Shown in pieces: positions 1-7,246 of a stretch of 21,705 bases of DNA (positions are counted from its first letter, which is position 1; every line of letters begins with the position of its first letter). The notes under the pieces are model-generated. The model worked only from the letters and a program-made list of their open reading frames with translations. It searched no databases and was not told where the DNA came from. A program made the position numbers and the translations under genes. The stretch is from an uncultured Lachnospiraceae bacterium (lineage in GTDB: Bacteria; Bacillota; Clostridia; Lachnospirales; Lachnospiraceae), in NCBI GenBank assembly GCA_947176785.1, contig CAMWSA010000017.1, forward strand, positions 1 to 21,705. The letters are read 5' to 3'.

Positions 1-194
1 AGAATCTGCTTTAAAGAATTTTCAGGGTTGCATTGCTGTTTATTTGTCAAGGTTCACGCAACTTTATCTGTTGCTCCAAGCGCAGTTTCAATCACAATCC
101 CAAACATAACTCCCGAACAAGTCGGACGCTTATATTTCAAAATTTCTTTCAAACTGCTACTCTTGTTGTCATCGCTTTTGTTCTAAGCGGCAAC
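1..194 (-). promoter_or_regulatory. leader of an rRNA operon lying off the left edge (inferred)
   Basis: No protein gene is credible here. Read on minus, the segment after the promoter at 201-229 resembles, from memory, the leader found before 16S rRNA genes in Lachnospiraceae, including a CTTGACAAATAAACAGCAAT stretch (minus strand, about 51-32) followed by an AACCCTGAAAATTC stretch. The second TTGACA (50-45) has no matching -10 element at 17 bp, so it may be a conserved leader or antitermination segment and not a promoter. The 16S gene itself is not in the window, so the assignment is by resemblance only. Confidence 0.5.
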
Positions 195-200
195 TACTAT

Positions 201-229
201 AAGATACCACATTCTCATCAGCTTGTCAA
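201..229 (-). promoter_or_regulatory. sigma-A promoter, probably for the rRNA operon
   Basis: On minus the sequence reads TTGACA (229-224), a 17-bp spacer, then TATCTT (206-201) preceded by TG one base upstream (extended -10). Transcription would start near 194 and run off the left edge. It sits about 50 bp downstream of the tRNA-Ser gene, so the tRNA and the putative rRNA operon may be transcribed partly together. Confidence 0.65.
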
Positions 230-278
230 CAACTTTTTTAAATATTTTTTCTACTCGCAATTCAGCACTGGTAGAAAA

Positions 279-366
279 CGGAGAAAGAGGGATTTGAACC
301 CTCGCGCCGCGTTAGCGACCTACACCCTTAGCAGGGGCGCCTCTTCAGCCTCTTGAGTATTTCTCC
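279..366 (-). tRNA. tRNA-Ser (anticodon GCU)
   Basis: On minus the 88-nt sequence folds as a class II tRNA. The acceptor stem is GGAGAAA/UUUCUCC with discriminator G. The D-arm is CUC...GAG, the anticodon stem is CGCCC/GGGUG around the loop CUGCUAA (anticodon GCU, reading AGC/AGU), and a long variable arm is followed by the T-arm GAGGG UUCAAAU CCCUC. The long variable arm and the anticodon both indicate serine. The 3' CCA is not encoded (the next bases are TTT), so it must be added by the CCA-adding enzyme. No clean terminator follows; only a weak 8-bp inverted repeat (247-254 with 271-278) is seen. Confidence 0.95.
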
Positions 367-427
367 AAATCTGAACCACACCTCTACCAATATGCTTTTA
401 TGCGTCTCTTAACGTGACGCAAAAGTT

Positions 428-456
428 ATTATACATAAGCTTTTCCCATTTGTCAA
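428..456 (-). promoter_or_regulatory. consensus sigma-A promoter of tRNA-Ser
   Basis: On minus: TTGACA (456-451), a spacer of exactly 17 bp, then TATAAT (433-428). Both hexamers are perfect consensus. The start would be near 421, giving a leader of about 55 nt before the mature tRNA 5' end at 366. This strength suits a stable-RNA gene. Confidence 0.85.
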
Positions 457-582
457 TCGTTTTTTTAAATTTTTTTCGACAAACTGCAAAATACTGCAAA
501 ATACCGTTTTTCTTCTTGACTGACAAACGATTCGCTTTTGACTGTAAAAGTCCAGCTACTTGCCTTGTGGAAACCACGCAGT

Positions 583-717
583 CAAAATGAGCGCCCTTGC
601 TCATTTTGCAAGACAGCTGCTCACAAACCCGCTCCCTTGCGGGTTTGTGAGCAGCTTCACAGTAACCCCCAGACTTTCATGCAAGGTGGAGCAGCCCGTT
701 GTATGGGGGTTTACTGT
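583..717. repeat. three consecutive hairpins 3' of the GDPD gene
   Basis: Three inverted repeats lie in a row. First, 583-592 pairs with 599-608 (10 bp, 6-nt loop). Second, 616-632 pairs with 639-655 (17 bp, no mismatch, 6-nt loop). Third, 660-670 pairs with 705-716 (CAGTAACCCCC with GGGGGTTTACTG, one bulge) and its right arm contains the stop codon of the GDPD gene. The first two have near-identical loops (GCCCTT and TCCCTT on plus). No U-tract follows on either strand, so these are not textbook terminators; they may protect the mRNA 3' end or be a small palindromic repeat. The rest of 457-582 shows nothing recognisable. Confidence 0.75.
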
Positions 718-1553
718 TCAAGGGTATCGGGCCGGATGTCGTCGGAGTAAATACCGCTGACTCCCTGCTCTATTCTCTGCCGGGCTTCCTCCTCATCATC
801 CACCGTATGGACATAGACTTTTATGCCGCTGTTTTCCAGGTCTCTTTGCTTTTGATCGTCCCACCAGGAGGAAGGCATAACCAGTACCGGAATCTCCTTC
901 TCGTCCATGAAGTCCAATATCTCCTGCTTTTCAGGATATCCTATATAGTACAGCGTCCAAATCAGATTTTCAAAAGGATACACAGACATTACCTCATCAT
1001 ACATTTCCTTATAATAAATCTGAACAATCACTCTCAAAAGTACATCCTCATATCCTTTGTCTATAGCCGTGTCCACCAAAATCCGAAACTGCGCTTCCAC
1101 CTTAGGGGAATATTTCGTATCTGTCACCATATAGATATTTGGATATTTTTTCATAATAGCAAACCAGTCTTCCAAAGTCAATGGTGTATACTTTCCGTAA
1201 ACAGCAGCATCCAGGAACTCCTGTGCCGTAACCGCCCATCGCTCTTCCTCTGTCCAGCCAAAAGCCTCTGCCTGCCCCAGATCCTGATACCAGTCGTGCC
1301 GCAATACCATAATGCCATCTGACGTAATCTGCAGGTCTGCCTCAAATACCCGCTGTCCCTGTCTATAGTTATACAAAAAAGCCTCCTTGGAGTTGGTAGC
1401 CGCGTCCCCCTCCCAGGTTCTCCCCAACGCATGGCATACCACGGAGTATTTTTCATGCCAGGGGATCGCCCGGCTGCGATGATACAGTGAACCCATGATT
1501 ACTGCCAAAAGCAGATAGGCTCCTGCAATTCCACATGCAATTCTCCTTTTCAT
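711..1553 (-). CDS. membrane-anchored glycerophosphodiester phosphodiesterase family protein
   Basis: The predicted 280-aa protein should hydrolyse glycerophosphodiesters to glycerol 3-phosphate and an alcohol. An N-terminal hydrophobic segment (about residues 6-22) is probably an uncleaved anchor, putting the enzyme on the outer face of the membrane. GDPD hallmarks are visible: the first catalytic His in CHALGR (H41), followed by TNSKEAF, the metal-binding E-x-D in FEADLQ (E71, D73), and the second His in LRHDW (H86). Length is normal for the family. The start codon overlaps the stop of the upstream LtaS-like gene (ATGA), so the two are translationally coupled. That pairing suggests turnover or recycling of glycerophosphate polymers or lipids, although the true substrate cannot be read from the sequence. 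The stop codon lies in a hairpin arm. Confidence 0.88.
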   Translation of the reverse strand: MKRRIACGIAGAYLLLAVIMGSLYHRSRAIPWHEKYSVVCHALGRTWEGDAATNSKEAFLYNYRQGQRVFEADLQITSDGIMVLRHDWYQDLGQAEAFGWTEEERWAVTAQEFLDAAVYGKYTPLTLEDWFAIMKKYPNIYMVTDTKYSPKVEAQFRILVDTAIDKGYEDVLLRVIVQIYYKEMYDEVMSVYPFENLIWTLYYIGYPEKQEILDFMDEKEIPVLVMPSSWWDDQKQRDLENSGIKVYVHTVDDEEEARQRIEQGVSGIYSDDIRPDTLEQ

Positions 1554-3544
1554 TGTATCGCTGTCCCCGCTTCCTCAAATATTGCTTTCTGGTACTCCTT
1601 GGCATAGAGTTGATTATATTGAAGCATCCTGTATTGGTATATTGGCTTCGTCTCCCATATATCTGCTATTTCCACCAGATTTCCATCCTGATCCAGGCAC
1701 CCCCTCTGGGTTAAGACAGGAAATTCCTCATGCAGCTGTATGAGATACTGGTAAAAGGGCGGCAGCTGTAAACCCGCGCACTCCATCAGCGCCGCCGGCA
1801 GGTAGTTGGCGCTCATGTCCCCATACGCTTCCCAGTCCACATCATAATTGGACCAGATGACATAAGGGACAACATATTTTTGCAGATTTTGTTCCTGCTC
1901 TGACATTTCCTTTCCCGCAAAAACCGCTTCATAAAAATTGTCTCCCAAGAGGGGCTGATGATCACCAAACATACAAATAATTACCGGATTCTTCTCCTGC
2001 CGAAAATATGACATAAGATCTTTAAAGGCGTCATCTGAAATTTTAATCAGATTCAGATAGGTCTCTACATCATACAGATATCCCACTTCTTCAGCCGGCC
2101 TGCCTCCCACACTTGTCACACCAATCTCTATCGGCACCTCTCCATAGTATCCTCCATGGTTCTGTATGGTCACGTCAAACAGAAAAAAAGGAACATCCCG
2201 GTTCCTGTTTTCATATCTATGAATAATTTCCTTATAGTTACAGGAATCAGAGATAAACCCTTTGACATACTCATAGGGCACTTCCCATATTCCCTGGTGA
2301 ACAAACTCGTCAAACCCAAAATGCGCATACACATGCTTTCTGCCCCATGTGCCTTCCCCGTTGGGGTGCATAGCCATAGTTGCATAACCCTGATTCTCCA
2401 ATACCCTTGCCAGAGAGGGCATGTCATGCCGCACCTGATTCTGATAAGGGATCACCCCTGGGGAAAGCAGGGACAGGGAATTGCCTGTCAGGGCTTCAAA
2501 TTCCGTGTTGGCCGTGAGTCCCCCCAATATGGATACATACAGTTTGCCCTTTAGAATATTCTCATCCAGGCTGTCCACAAAGGGCATATACTCCTCTGTG
2601 GTCTCCAACTCCCCCAACATCCTGAGGTCACTCCATGCCTCATTCATGATCATAATAATATCCGGCTTTTGCCCTATGTCCGGAAAAGACTCATAATCTG
2701 CCTCTGCGGCATTTGCAATTGCCTGTATTGCTTTCTCGGAATACTCCCTGGGAACATCCACTTTGCTGTCCTTCAACAAAAAAATATAACTCATACAGGC
2801 CCCGTTTAAATTTCGGGTATCTCCTATATTCCAATAATTCACCACGAACTCTTTCCCCAGAGGTTTCTCCATATCCATCACCGTGTAGTACCATCCTCCG
2901 ATTAACAGCACTGCCGCTGCGGAAACTCCCACATGCACCCATTTGTGCATTTTAATTCGTATCCGGGAACCGAATACAATAAAAAACAGAAAGTAGATCA
3001 CAGAATACATCGCTTCTGGAGACAATCCATAGTTATAGTTCTTCATGACAGACATAGCCGTGCCCACAGCCCCTAAGTCGCTGGGCATCAAAAAATCTCC
3101 CCGAAATTTCCATATGTAATACTCCATCAAAAAAAGAGCCAGGAAAAACCCGCTTCCGGCCCCAAGAGCCGCCGCGCTGCTCTGTGTAAAGAGAAACACC
3201 AGCAGATAAGCACAGATGATAAAAGCGATCGTAAGCTGCGCCGCTCCGTCCACAATACGGCTCATGTCCTGCATGGGCAATTCCATCCTCTGAAACGTCT
3301 TCATAGGAACAAAGTACAGGTATAGCGCAAGCAGGGGAATGGATATCCGGTTTGGCAGACGGGGCAGCAACAATAAAAGACCGCTTAACACACTCAGTCC
3401 CAGACAAATCACCAGCCTTTTGGGAATCCCATCCCATGCAAATACCGTAAGAATCAGCATAAAAATCAGGATTGTCACCGAAAAAACAATCTTTGCCGGT
3501 TTTTTTCCTATGTTTCTGATTTCTCCCCTAATCTTATCAATCAT
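1550..3544 (-). CDS. LTA synthase-like sulfatase-fold phosphoglycerol transferase
   Basis: A polytopic enzyme of the LtaS/MdoB alkaline-phosphatase superfamily, which moves glycerol phosphate from phosphatidylglycerol to a growing polymer outside the cell. The N-terminal third has about five membrane segments; the remainder is the extracellular sulfatase domain. Visible active-site features are the metal-ligand Glu in IMNEAWSD, the presumed nucleophile Thr in GGLTANTEFEA (the position of Thr300 in S. aureus LtaS), and the metal-binding pair in MFGDHQP. I chose the ATG at 3544 (664 aa) because AAGGAGAGG lies just upstream; a GTG at 3592 with AGAGGA before it is a possible alternative (680 aa). 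It is co-transcribed with the GDPD gene and divergent from an XRE repressor, with candidate operators overlapping its promoter. The polymer made is inferred from the family. Confidence 0.85.
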   Translation of the reverse strand: MIDKIRGEIRNIGKKPAKIVFSVTILIFMLILTVFAWDGIPKRLVICLGLSVLSGLLLLLPRLPNRISIPLLALYLYFVPMKTFQRMELPMQDMSRIVDGAAQLTIAFIICAYLLVFLFTQSSAAALGAGSGFFLALFLMEYYIWKFRGDFLMPSDLGAVGTAMSVMKNYNYGLSPEAMYSVIYFLFFIVFGSRIRIKMHKWVHVGVSAAAVLLIGGWYYTVMDMEKPLGKEFVVNYWNIGDTRNLNGACMSYIFLLKDSKVDVPREYSEKAIQAIANAAEADYESFPDIGQKPDIIMIMNEAWSDLRMLGELETTEEYMPFVDSLDENILKGKLYVSILGGLTANTEFEALTGNSLSLLSPGVIPYQNQVRHDMPSLARVLENQGYATMAMHPNGEGTWGRKHVYAHFGFDEFVHQGIWEVPYEYVKGFISDSCNYKEIIHRYENRNRDVPFFLFDVTIQNHGGYYGEVPIEIGVTSVGGRPAEEVGYLYDVETYLNLIKISDDAFKDLMSYFRQEKNPVIICMFGDHQPLLGDNFYEAVFAGKEMSEQEQNLQKYVVPYVIWSNYDVDWEAYGDMSANYLPAALMECAGLQLPPFYQYLIQLHEEFPVLTQRGCLDQDGNLVEIADIWETKPIYQYRMLQYNQLYAKEYQKAIFEEAGTAIQ

Positions 3545-3614
3545 CCTGTTTCCTCTCCTTCTATTCACTTTTGACCCTTCTGTTTTTTGCACTTCTGTCC
3601 TCTAGCTGAAACAC

Positions 3615-3643
3615 ATTATATCATCTTTAAGCAGAGTTTGCAA
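3615..3643 (-). promoter_or_regulatory. promoter of the LtaS-like/GDPD operon
   Basis: On minus: TTGCAA (3643-3638), a 17-bp spacer, TATAAT (3620-3615). The start would be near 3608, so the leader is short before either candidate start codon. The -35 hexamer overlaps the end of the first of three direct repeats (3625-3639), so a protein bound there would block RNA polymerase. Confidence 0.65.
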
Positions 3644-3681
3644 TGCTTTAAGCATAGTTTTATTGCCCTAAAGCAATATTT
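3625..3681. promoter_or_regulatory. three 21-bp-phased direct repeats, candidate XRE operators
   Basis: CTTTAAGCAGAGTTT (3625-3639), CTTTAAGCATAGTTT (3646-3660) and CCTAAAGCAATATTT (3667-3681) start exactly 21 bp apart, two helical turns. Copies 1 and 2 match at 14 of 15 positions; copy 3 matches copy 2 at 10 of 15. They fill the space between the divergent LtaS-like and XRE genes, cover the LtaS-like promoter, and are followed by a possible XRE -10 (TACAAT, 3689-3694). The natural reading is cooperative binding of the adjacent repressor to one face of the DNA. Confidence 0.6.
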
Positions 3682-3716
3682 AAGTCAATACAATGAGATT
3701 AAGGAGGTATTTGATA

Positions 3717-4010
3717 ATGGTATATGGATTAGGAAAACGATTGCAGGAGCAGCGATTATTGAAAAATTTGTCCCAAAAAGAAGTGGCCGGTTCCGTAGGT
3801 GTTTCTGCCTCTATCATTTCGAATTATGAAAGCAGCGAGCGCACACCCAGCGTTGAAATCCTCATGGCACTGGCCCGACTGTACCATTGCTCCACAGATT
3901 ATCTGCTGGGTTTTAACAAGGATGAGAAAGATAAATTTCTGGATGTGTCAATGTTAAGCGATGAGCAGCGAAAGCTATTGCAGCATTTTCTGCTGAGCAT
4001 AGGAAAGTAA
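3717..4010 (+). CDS. XRE-family helix-turn-helix transcriptional regulator
   Basis: A 97-aa regulator. Residues 5-60 form a Cro/CI-type HTH: GKRLQEQRLLKNLSQKEVA, then the recognition helix region in SASIISNYESSER, then PSVEILMALARLYHCSTDYLLG. The C-terminal 35 residues are helical and too short for a ligand domain. The ATG at 3717 has AAGGAGGT eight bases upstream; an in-frame ATG at 3693 lies before this site and is less likely. It diverges from the LtaS-like/GDPD operon, and phased repeats lie in the shared 170-bp region, so it probably represses that operon and perhaps itself. The gene ends about 50 bp before a bidirectional terminator. Confidence 0.88.
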   Translation: MVYGLGKRLQEQRLLKNLSQKEVAGSVGVSASIISNYESSERTPSVEILMALARLYHCSTDYLLGFNKDEKDKFLDVSMLSDEQRKLLQHFLLSIGK

Positions 4011-4061
4011 TCCATCCGGTTTGTTTCGTCGTGAACTCTGAAAGCGGAAATCCAATGCGAC

Positions 4062-4109
4062 AAAAAAAGAGTGGAAAACCTCACACACTTTGGGTCTCCC
4101 GCTCTTTTT
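4062..4109. terminator. bidirectional intrinsic terminator
   Basis: AAAAAGAGTGG (4064-4074) pairs with CCGCTCTTTTT (4099-4109) in an 11-bp stem with one G-U pair. The plus strand ends in a T-run for the XRE gene. On minus the stem is followed by T7 (4068-4062), serving the decayed alaS fragment. A terminator just past the ancestral alaS stop fits a once-functional gene end. Confidence 0.65.
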
Positions 4110-4134
4110 CTGTCTATCGTATGCTCCTATATCT

Positions 4135-4500
4135 TTACAGCCCTGCATCAACCGGCTGTTTGCTCAACTGACTTTCCAGCGCCTTGGGCGCCTGGGCCAC
4201 CGCCGCCGGAATTCCTGCCGGATTCTCTCCCGCAGGGCTTTCTGCAGCAGATGAGTGGCGCTGTGATTCTTGCAGGTATCGCTCCTGCATCCCGCATTTA
4301 CAGTCAGGGCGACCATATCCCCCACCTTGATCATACCGCTGATCACCGTGCCGATATGGCCCACTTTGCCGCCCATCAACTTTACCGCATCTTTCACCTC
4401 AAAACTGCCATCGCGGTGGTACTCACGCCGGTATCCCCGTTCTGACCGCCCATAGTGGCATAGAAAGGTGTTTCCTCCACAATAATAGTGCCCGACTTCC
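4135..4500 (-). pseudogene. alaS: remnant of alanyl-tRNA synthetase with internal deletion and frameshift
   Basis: Reading minus from about 4500, one frame gives SGTIIVEETPFYATMGGQ then GDTGV, which is the AlaS editing-domain entry. Near 4410 the frame must shift: the expected GCGGATGGC is GCGATGGC, consistent with loss of one G. It then continues as DGSFEVKDAVKLMGGKVGHI and on to the zinc-site motif NHSATHLLQKALRE. Directly after this the frame changes again and reads AGENPAGIPAAVAQAPKALE to a stop at 4135, which looks like the extreme C-terminus of AlaS. So both the N-terminal synthetase half and most of the region from the zinc site to the C-terminus are missing. The 5' side is cut by IS30 sequence. 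It cannot encode a working enzyme; a functional alaS must be elsewhere. Confidence 0.8.
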
Positions 4501-5093
4501 TGAATTTCATGGCACAGAATCCTGACCTTCCCATTACGGAACTGGATTCCGTCGAAGGCGCCAAAGGCGGCAGGGTCCTGCTGACCATACATTTCGTAAG
4601 GGCAGGGCCGATGCTTGTATTTTTAAGAGACTATAATGACTCGCAGTCTGTGATTGATATCATAAACAGGCTGTATCTGGAGCTTCGCCCCGACCGCTTT
4701 GAAAAGCTTATACCCGTGCTGCCTGCGGACAACGGCTCTGAGTTTTCCAACCCCATGGCCCTGGAAAACGACCTTCACGGCTGTAAGAGGACCCGTGTCT
4801 TTTACAGCAACCCTTCCGCTCCATATGAAAAGGGAACTGTCGAAAGAAACCACGAACCGATCCGGTATGTCATCCCCAAAGGGCATTCCCTGGATGGGCT
4901 CACACAGGCTGATATCAGCCTGAAGATGGACCATATCAATTCCTACAACAGAAAATTTTGTTGGAAACTAAGCGTCCCCCCAGCAAAACTGAATCCTGCA
5001 GTATATCCAAACATGAGAAAGAACCTTCATGGTTTCCTGCGCCCTTTTTTATGGAAAATCATGTCTCTCACCTGGCATTCTACATCAAAATGA
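4490..5093 (+). pseudogene. 5'-truncated IS30-family transposase
   Basis: This frame carries the catalytic half of an IS30-type DDE transposase: ITELDSVEGAKGGRVLLTIHF (first Asp), LPADNGSEFSNP (second Asp) and SAPYEKGTVERNHEPIR (Glu). All three acidic residues survive, but the N-terminal HTH region (about 150 aa in the family) is missing, no initiation signal is present, and after SYNRK the C-terminus no longer resembles the family, suggesting another frameshift. The left border (about 4490-4500) falls inside the alaS remnant, so an insertion followed by deletion probably produced the present structure. I could not identify convincing terminal inverted repeats. Confidence 0.78.
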
Positions 5094-5095
5094 TT

Positions 5096-5137
5096 AAAAA
5101 AGCACCTATTTTTTCTGAAAAAAGTTAAAATAGATGC
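5096..5137 (-). terminator. intrinsic terminator of the fumarase operon
   Basis: On minus GCATCTATTTT (5137-5127) pairs with AAAATAGGTGC (5112-5102), an 11-bp stem with one U-G pair, followed directly by T6 (5101-5096). It lies 19 bp past the fumarase beta stop. Confidence 0.8.
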
Positions 5138-5155
5138 TAGGGGAGGTTGCTTTTA

Positions 5156-5761
5156 CTATGGCAAAGTGGAATTTACTTTGTCAATTAACCCAAACTGCAA
5201 AATTGCCGTTTCATACAGATTGTTCCCCTCACTGTCTATCACTACAACTACCGGGAAATCCCGTATCTCCAGCCTGCGGATTGCCTCTGTGCCCAAATCG
5301 TCAAAGGCAATTGTTTCCGAGGAAACAATAGAACGGGACAGTAATGCGCCCGCGCCGCCTACGGCCGCAAAATACACTGCCCTATTTTTAATGATCGCAT
5401 CCACCACAGCGGCATTTCGTTTCCCTTTGCCAATCATTCCCCGAAGGCCCAGATCAAGCAAGGCAGGGGTATACTTATCCATGCGGCTGGCGGTCGTGGG
5501 GCCTGCGGAGCCTATGGGCCTACCTTCCCGGGCCGGAGAGGGACCCATATAATAAATCACATTATTTTGCAGGTCAAATGGTAATTCCCCCTTCTCCTGA
5601 AGTGCCTCATACATTCTTTTATGTGCGGCGTCCCGGGCGGTATAAATTGTGCCACTCAGATAGACATAGTCTCCCGCCTTTAACTTTATTGCCTCCTCTC
5701 TGTCAAAGGGCACATTTAAGTGTTTATTCTGTTCGCTTCCCACACTTACTCCTTTCCGCAT
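5156..5761 (-). CDS. Fe-S hydro-lyase, beta subunit (class I fumarate hydratase)
   Basis: A 201-aa protein matching the C-terminal (swivel) domain of class I fumarases and the beta chain of two-subunit Fe-S hydro-lyases (TtdB-like). With the alpha subunit it interconverts fumarate and malate by reversible hydration. Diagnostic segments are IYYMGPSPAREGRPIGSAGP followed by TTASRMD (about residues 70-95), and GKG (111-113). The ATG at 5761 has AGGAGG only two bases away, which is tight; a GTG at 5743 with AAAGGAG five bases upstream is an alternative start. It follows the alpha gene by 20 bp and precedes a clear terminator. L(+)-tartrate dehydratase has the same architecture and cannot be excluded, but fumarase is the likelier role in Clostridia. 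Confidence 0.86.
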   Translation of the reverse strand: MRKGVSVGSEQNKHLNVPFDREEAIKLKAGDYVYLSGTIYTARDAAHKRMYEALQEKGELPFDLQNNVIYYMGPSPAREGRPIGSAGPTTASRMDKYTPALLDLGLRGMIGKGKRNAAVVDAIIKNRAVYFAAVGGAGALLSRSIVSSETIAFDDLGTEAIRRLEIRDFPVVVVIDSEGNNLYETAILQFGLIDKVNSTLP

Positions 5762-5781
5762 ACCCTCCTGCAACCGCTTCC

Positions 5782-6624
5782 CTATAGTACCCTCACCGCA
5801 TGCCGGTTCACATGACAGCAAATGTTTACTGCCACAGGCAGCCCCGCAATGTGAGTAGGATAGGTGTTGATATTCACAGCCAATGCAGTGGTGGTTCCGC
5901 CAAGTCCTCCCGGGCCAATGCCTGATCCATTAATGGCTGCCAGCATTTCGTCCTCCATCTCCTTCACATAAGGAATCGAAGAATGGACACCTGCCTCCCT
6001 TGCCAGAGCCTGCTTCGCCATAATGGCGCACTTTTCGAAAGTCCCCCCAATCCCGACTCCTATCACCATAGGGGGACAGGCATTGGGGCCTGCATCCCTT
6101 ACCGCTGTCAGAATGGCATTCTTTACACCCTCTATACCATCTGCCGGCTTGAGCATAAATACCCTGCTCATATTTTCACTTCCAAATCCCTTGGGAGCCA
6201 CGATAATTTTCACCTGATCTCCCGGCTTAATCTGATAATGTATAATTGCAGGCGTATTATCTCGGGTATTTTCCCGTATCAGCGGATCGCTTACCACTGA
6301 TTTACGCAGATATCCTTCCACATATCCCCTGCGCACTCCCTCATGGATAGCCTCTTCCAGGCTCCCGCCTTCAAAATGAACATCCTGTCCGACCTCTATA
6401 AAGATCACTGCCATACCGGTATCCTGGCAAATCGGGATCATATCTTTCCCTGCAATCCGCAAGTTCTCCTGCAGCTGCTCCAGAATCTGTCTGCCCAAGG
6501 GAGACTGCTCCGACTGCGTTGCACTGTCCAGCGCCTGCCTCATATCCTCCGGCAAAAAGTGATTAGCTTCGATACACATTTCCTTGATATTTTCTGTTAT
6601 CACATCTACCGCTATTGTTCTCAT
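5782..6624 (-). CDS. Fe-S hydro-lyase, alpha subunit (class I fumarate hydratase)
   Basis: The 280-aa alpha chain binds the oxygen-sensitive [4Fe-4S] cluster. The three expected Cys ligands are visible: C66 in IPICQDTG, C183 in GPNACPPM, and C269 or C270 in NICCHVNRH. Other family segments are PKGFGSENMS and GVGIGGTFEKCA. Length matches stand-alone alpha subunits, in contrast to the single-chain FumA/FumB of enterics. The ATG at 6624 has AGGGG upstream. The HIT gene lies 53 bp before it, so HIT, alpha and beta probably form one transcript ending at 5096. Confidence 0.9.
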   Translation of the reverse strand: MRTIAVDVITENIKEMCIEANHFLPEDMRQALDSATQSEQSPLGRQILEQLQENLRIAGKDMIPICQDTGMAVIFIEVGQDVHFEGGSLEEAIHEGVRRGYVEGYLRKSVVSDPLIRENTRDNTPAIIHYQIKPGDQVKIIVAPKGFGSENMSRVFMLKPADGIEGVKNAILTAVRDAGPNACPPMVIGVGIGGTFEKCAIMAKQALAREAGVHSSIPYVKEMEDEMLAAINGSGIGPGGLGGTTTALAVNINTYPTHIAGLPVAVNICCHVNRHAVRVL

Positions 6625-6677
6625 GCTGCCCCTATCTGTCCGCCCTCGTGGACACGCCCATCCGGCTGAAAATCATC

Positions 6678-7088
6678 CTATTTCGCCAGCTGACTGCGGA
6701 TCTCGTCGAGCGTCTCGTCTGAATAATGCCTGGATTCCCAGAAAAGCCCCTGTCCGTCATCCGTATAACGAGGGATAAGATGTATATGAAAATGGAAAAC
6801 CGTCTGTCCTGCCGCCTCCCCATTATTCTGTACAATATTAAAGCCCTGGCATCCTAAAGCCTCCGTTATGGAAGCCGCCATTCTTTTTGCCAGCACAAAG
6901 GCCCGGCCCACTGTCTCCTCCGGCAGCTGATACAGATTGTCCGCATGTTCCTTGGGAAGAATCAGAGCATGCCCCCTGGTGGCGGGCGCAGCATCCAATA
7001 TCACCTTATAATCTTCGTCCTCATAAATGCTTCTGGTAGGAATCTCTCCGTTGGCCAGCTTGCAGAAAATACAGTCCTCTTTTTTCAT
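6678..7088 (-). CDS. HIT family (Hint-like) nucleotide-binding protein
   Basis: A 136-aa histidine-triad protein, likely a purine nucleoside phosphoramidate or AMP-lysine hydrolase acting in the cytoplasm. The active-site motif HFHIHLIP (H99, H101, H103) is intact, and an N-terminal C-x2-C (C6, C9) may help bind zinc as in Firmicute relatives. NNGEAAGQTVFHFHIH is the typical approach to the triad. The ATG at 7088 has GAAGGG upstream. It is the first gene of the probable fumarase transcript; a functional link to fumarase is not obvious. A long imperfect hairpin lies just upstream. Confidence 0.92.
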   Translation of the reverse strand: MKKEDCIFCKLANGEIPTRSIYEDEDYKVILDAAPATRGHALILPKEHADNLYQLPEETVGRAFVLAKRMAASITEALGCQGFNIVQNNGEAAGQTVFHFHIHLIPRYTDDGQGLFWESRHYSDETLDEIRSQLAK

Positions 7089-7136
7089 GATTCCCTTCTC
7101 CCTTTCCTATACCCATGACCAATTGGATTTTCCTTC

Positions 7137-7207
7137 CTGCACGGCACATGTTGCCTATAGTCAACGATATACATCGTTCCTGTAATTATGCAGCATGTGC
7201 CATGCAG
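7137..7207. repeat. large nested inverted repeat between the HIT and flavodoxin genes
   Basis: Positions 7137-7154 pair with 7190-7207 (CTGCACGGCACATGTTGC against GCAGCATGTGCCATGCAG, about 16 of 18 paired). Inside it AACGAT (7163-7168) pairs with ATCGTT (7173-7178) around a 4-nt loop. No T-run follows on minus (the next bases are GAAGGAAAA), so it is not a standard terminator. It could be a leader structure for the HIT-fumarase transcript, a 3' stabiliser for the upstream gene, or a cruciform-type repeat. The remainder of 7089-7246 shows nothing else I can name. Confidence 0.7.
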
Positions 7208-7246
7208 AAATTGAAAAATCTTAGCAGTCGTTAGCATAAATCTTCA

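Noticed and set aside
33..356. Open plus-strand frame of 107 codons at the left edge
   Set aside because: It runs through the tRNA-Ser gene and the rRNA-type promoter on the opposite strand and resembles no protein family.
699..1322. Long plus-strand frame antisense to the GDPD gene
   Set aside because: The minus strand carries clear GDPD catalytic motifs; the antisense translation has no recognisable domain or ribosome-binding site.
3663..3694. Promoter for the XRE gene (TTGCCC with TACAAT)
   Set aside because: The hexamers are 20 bp apart, too far for sigma-A; the -10 may be real but no -35 is convincing.
4071..4445. Plus-strand frame across the alaS remnant
   Set aside because: The minus strand shows recognisable AlaS sequence; the plus frame has no family resemblance.
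4488..5093. Functional IS30 element
   Set aside because: The transposase lacks its N-terminal DNA-binding half, has no start signal, and paired terminal inverted repeats are not visible.
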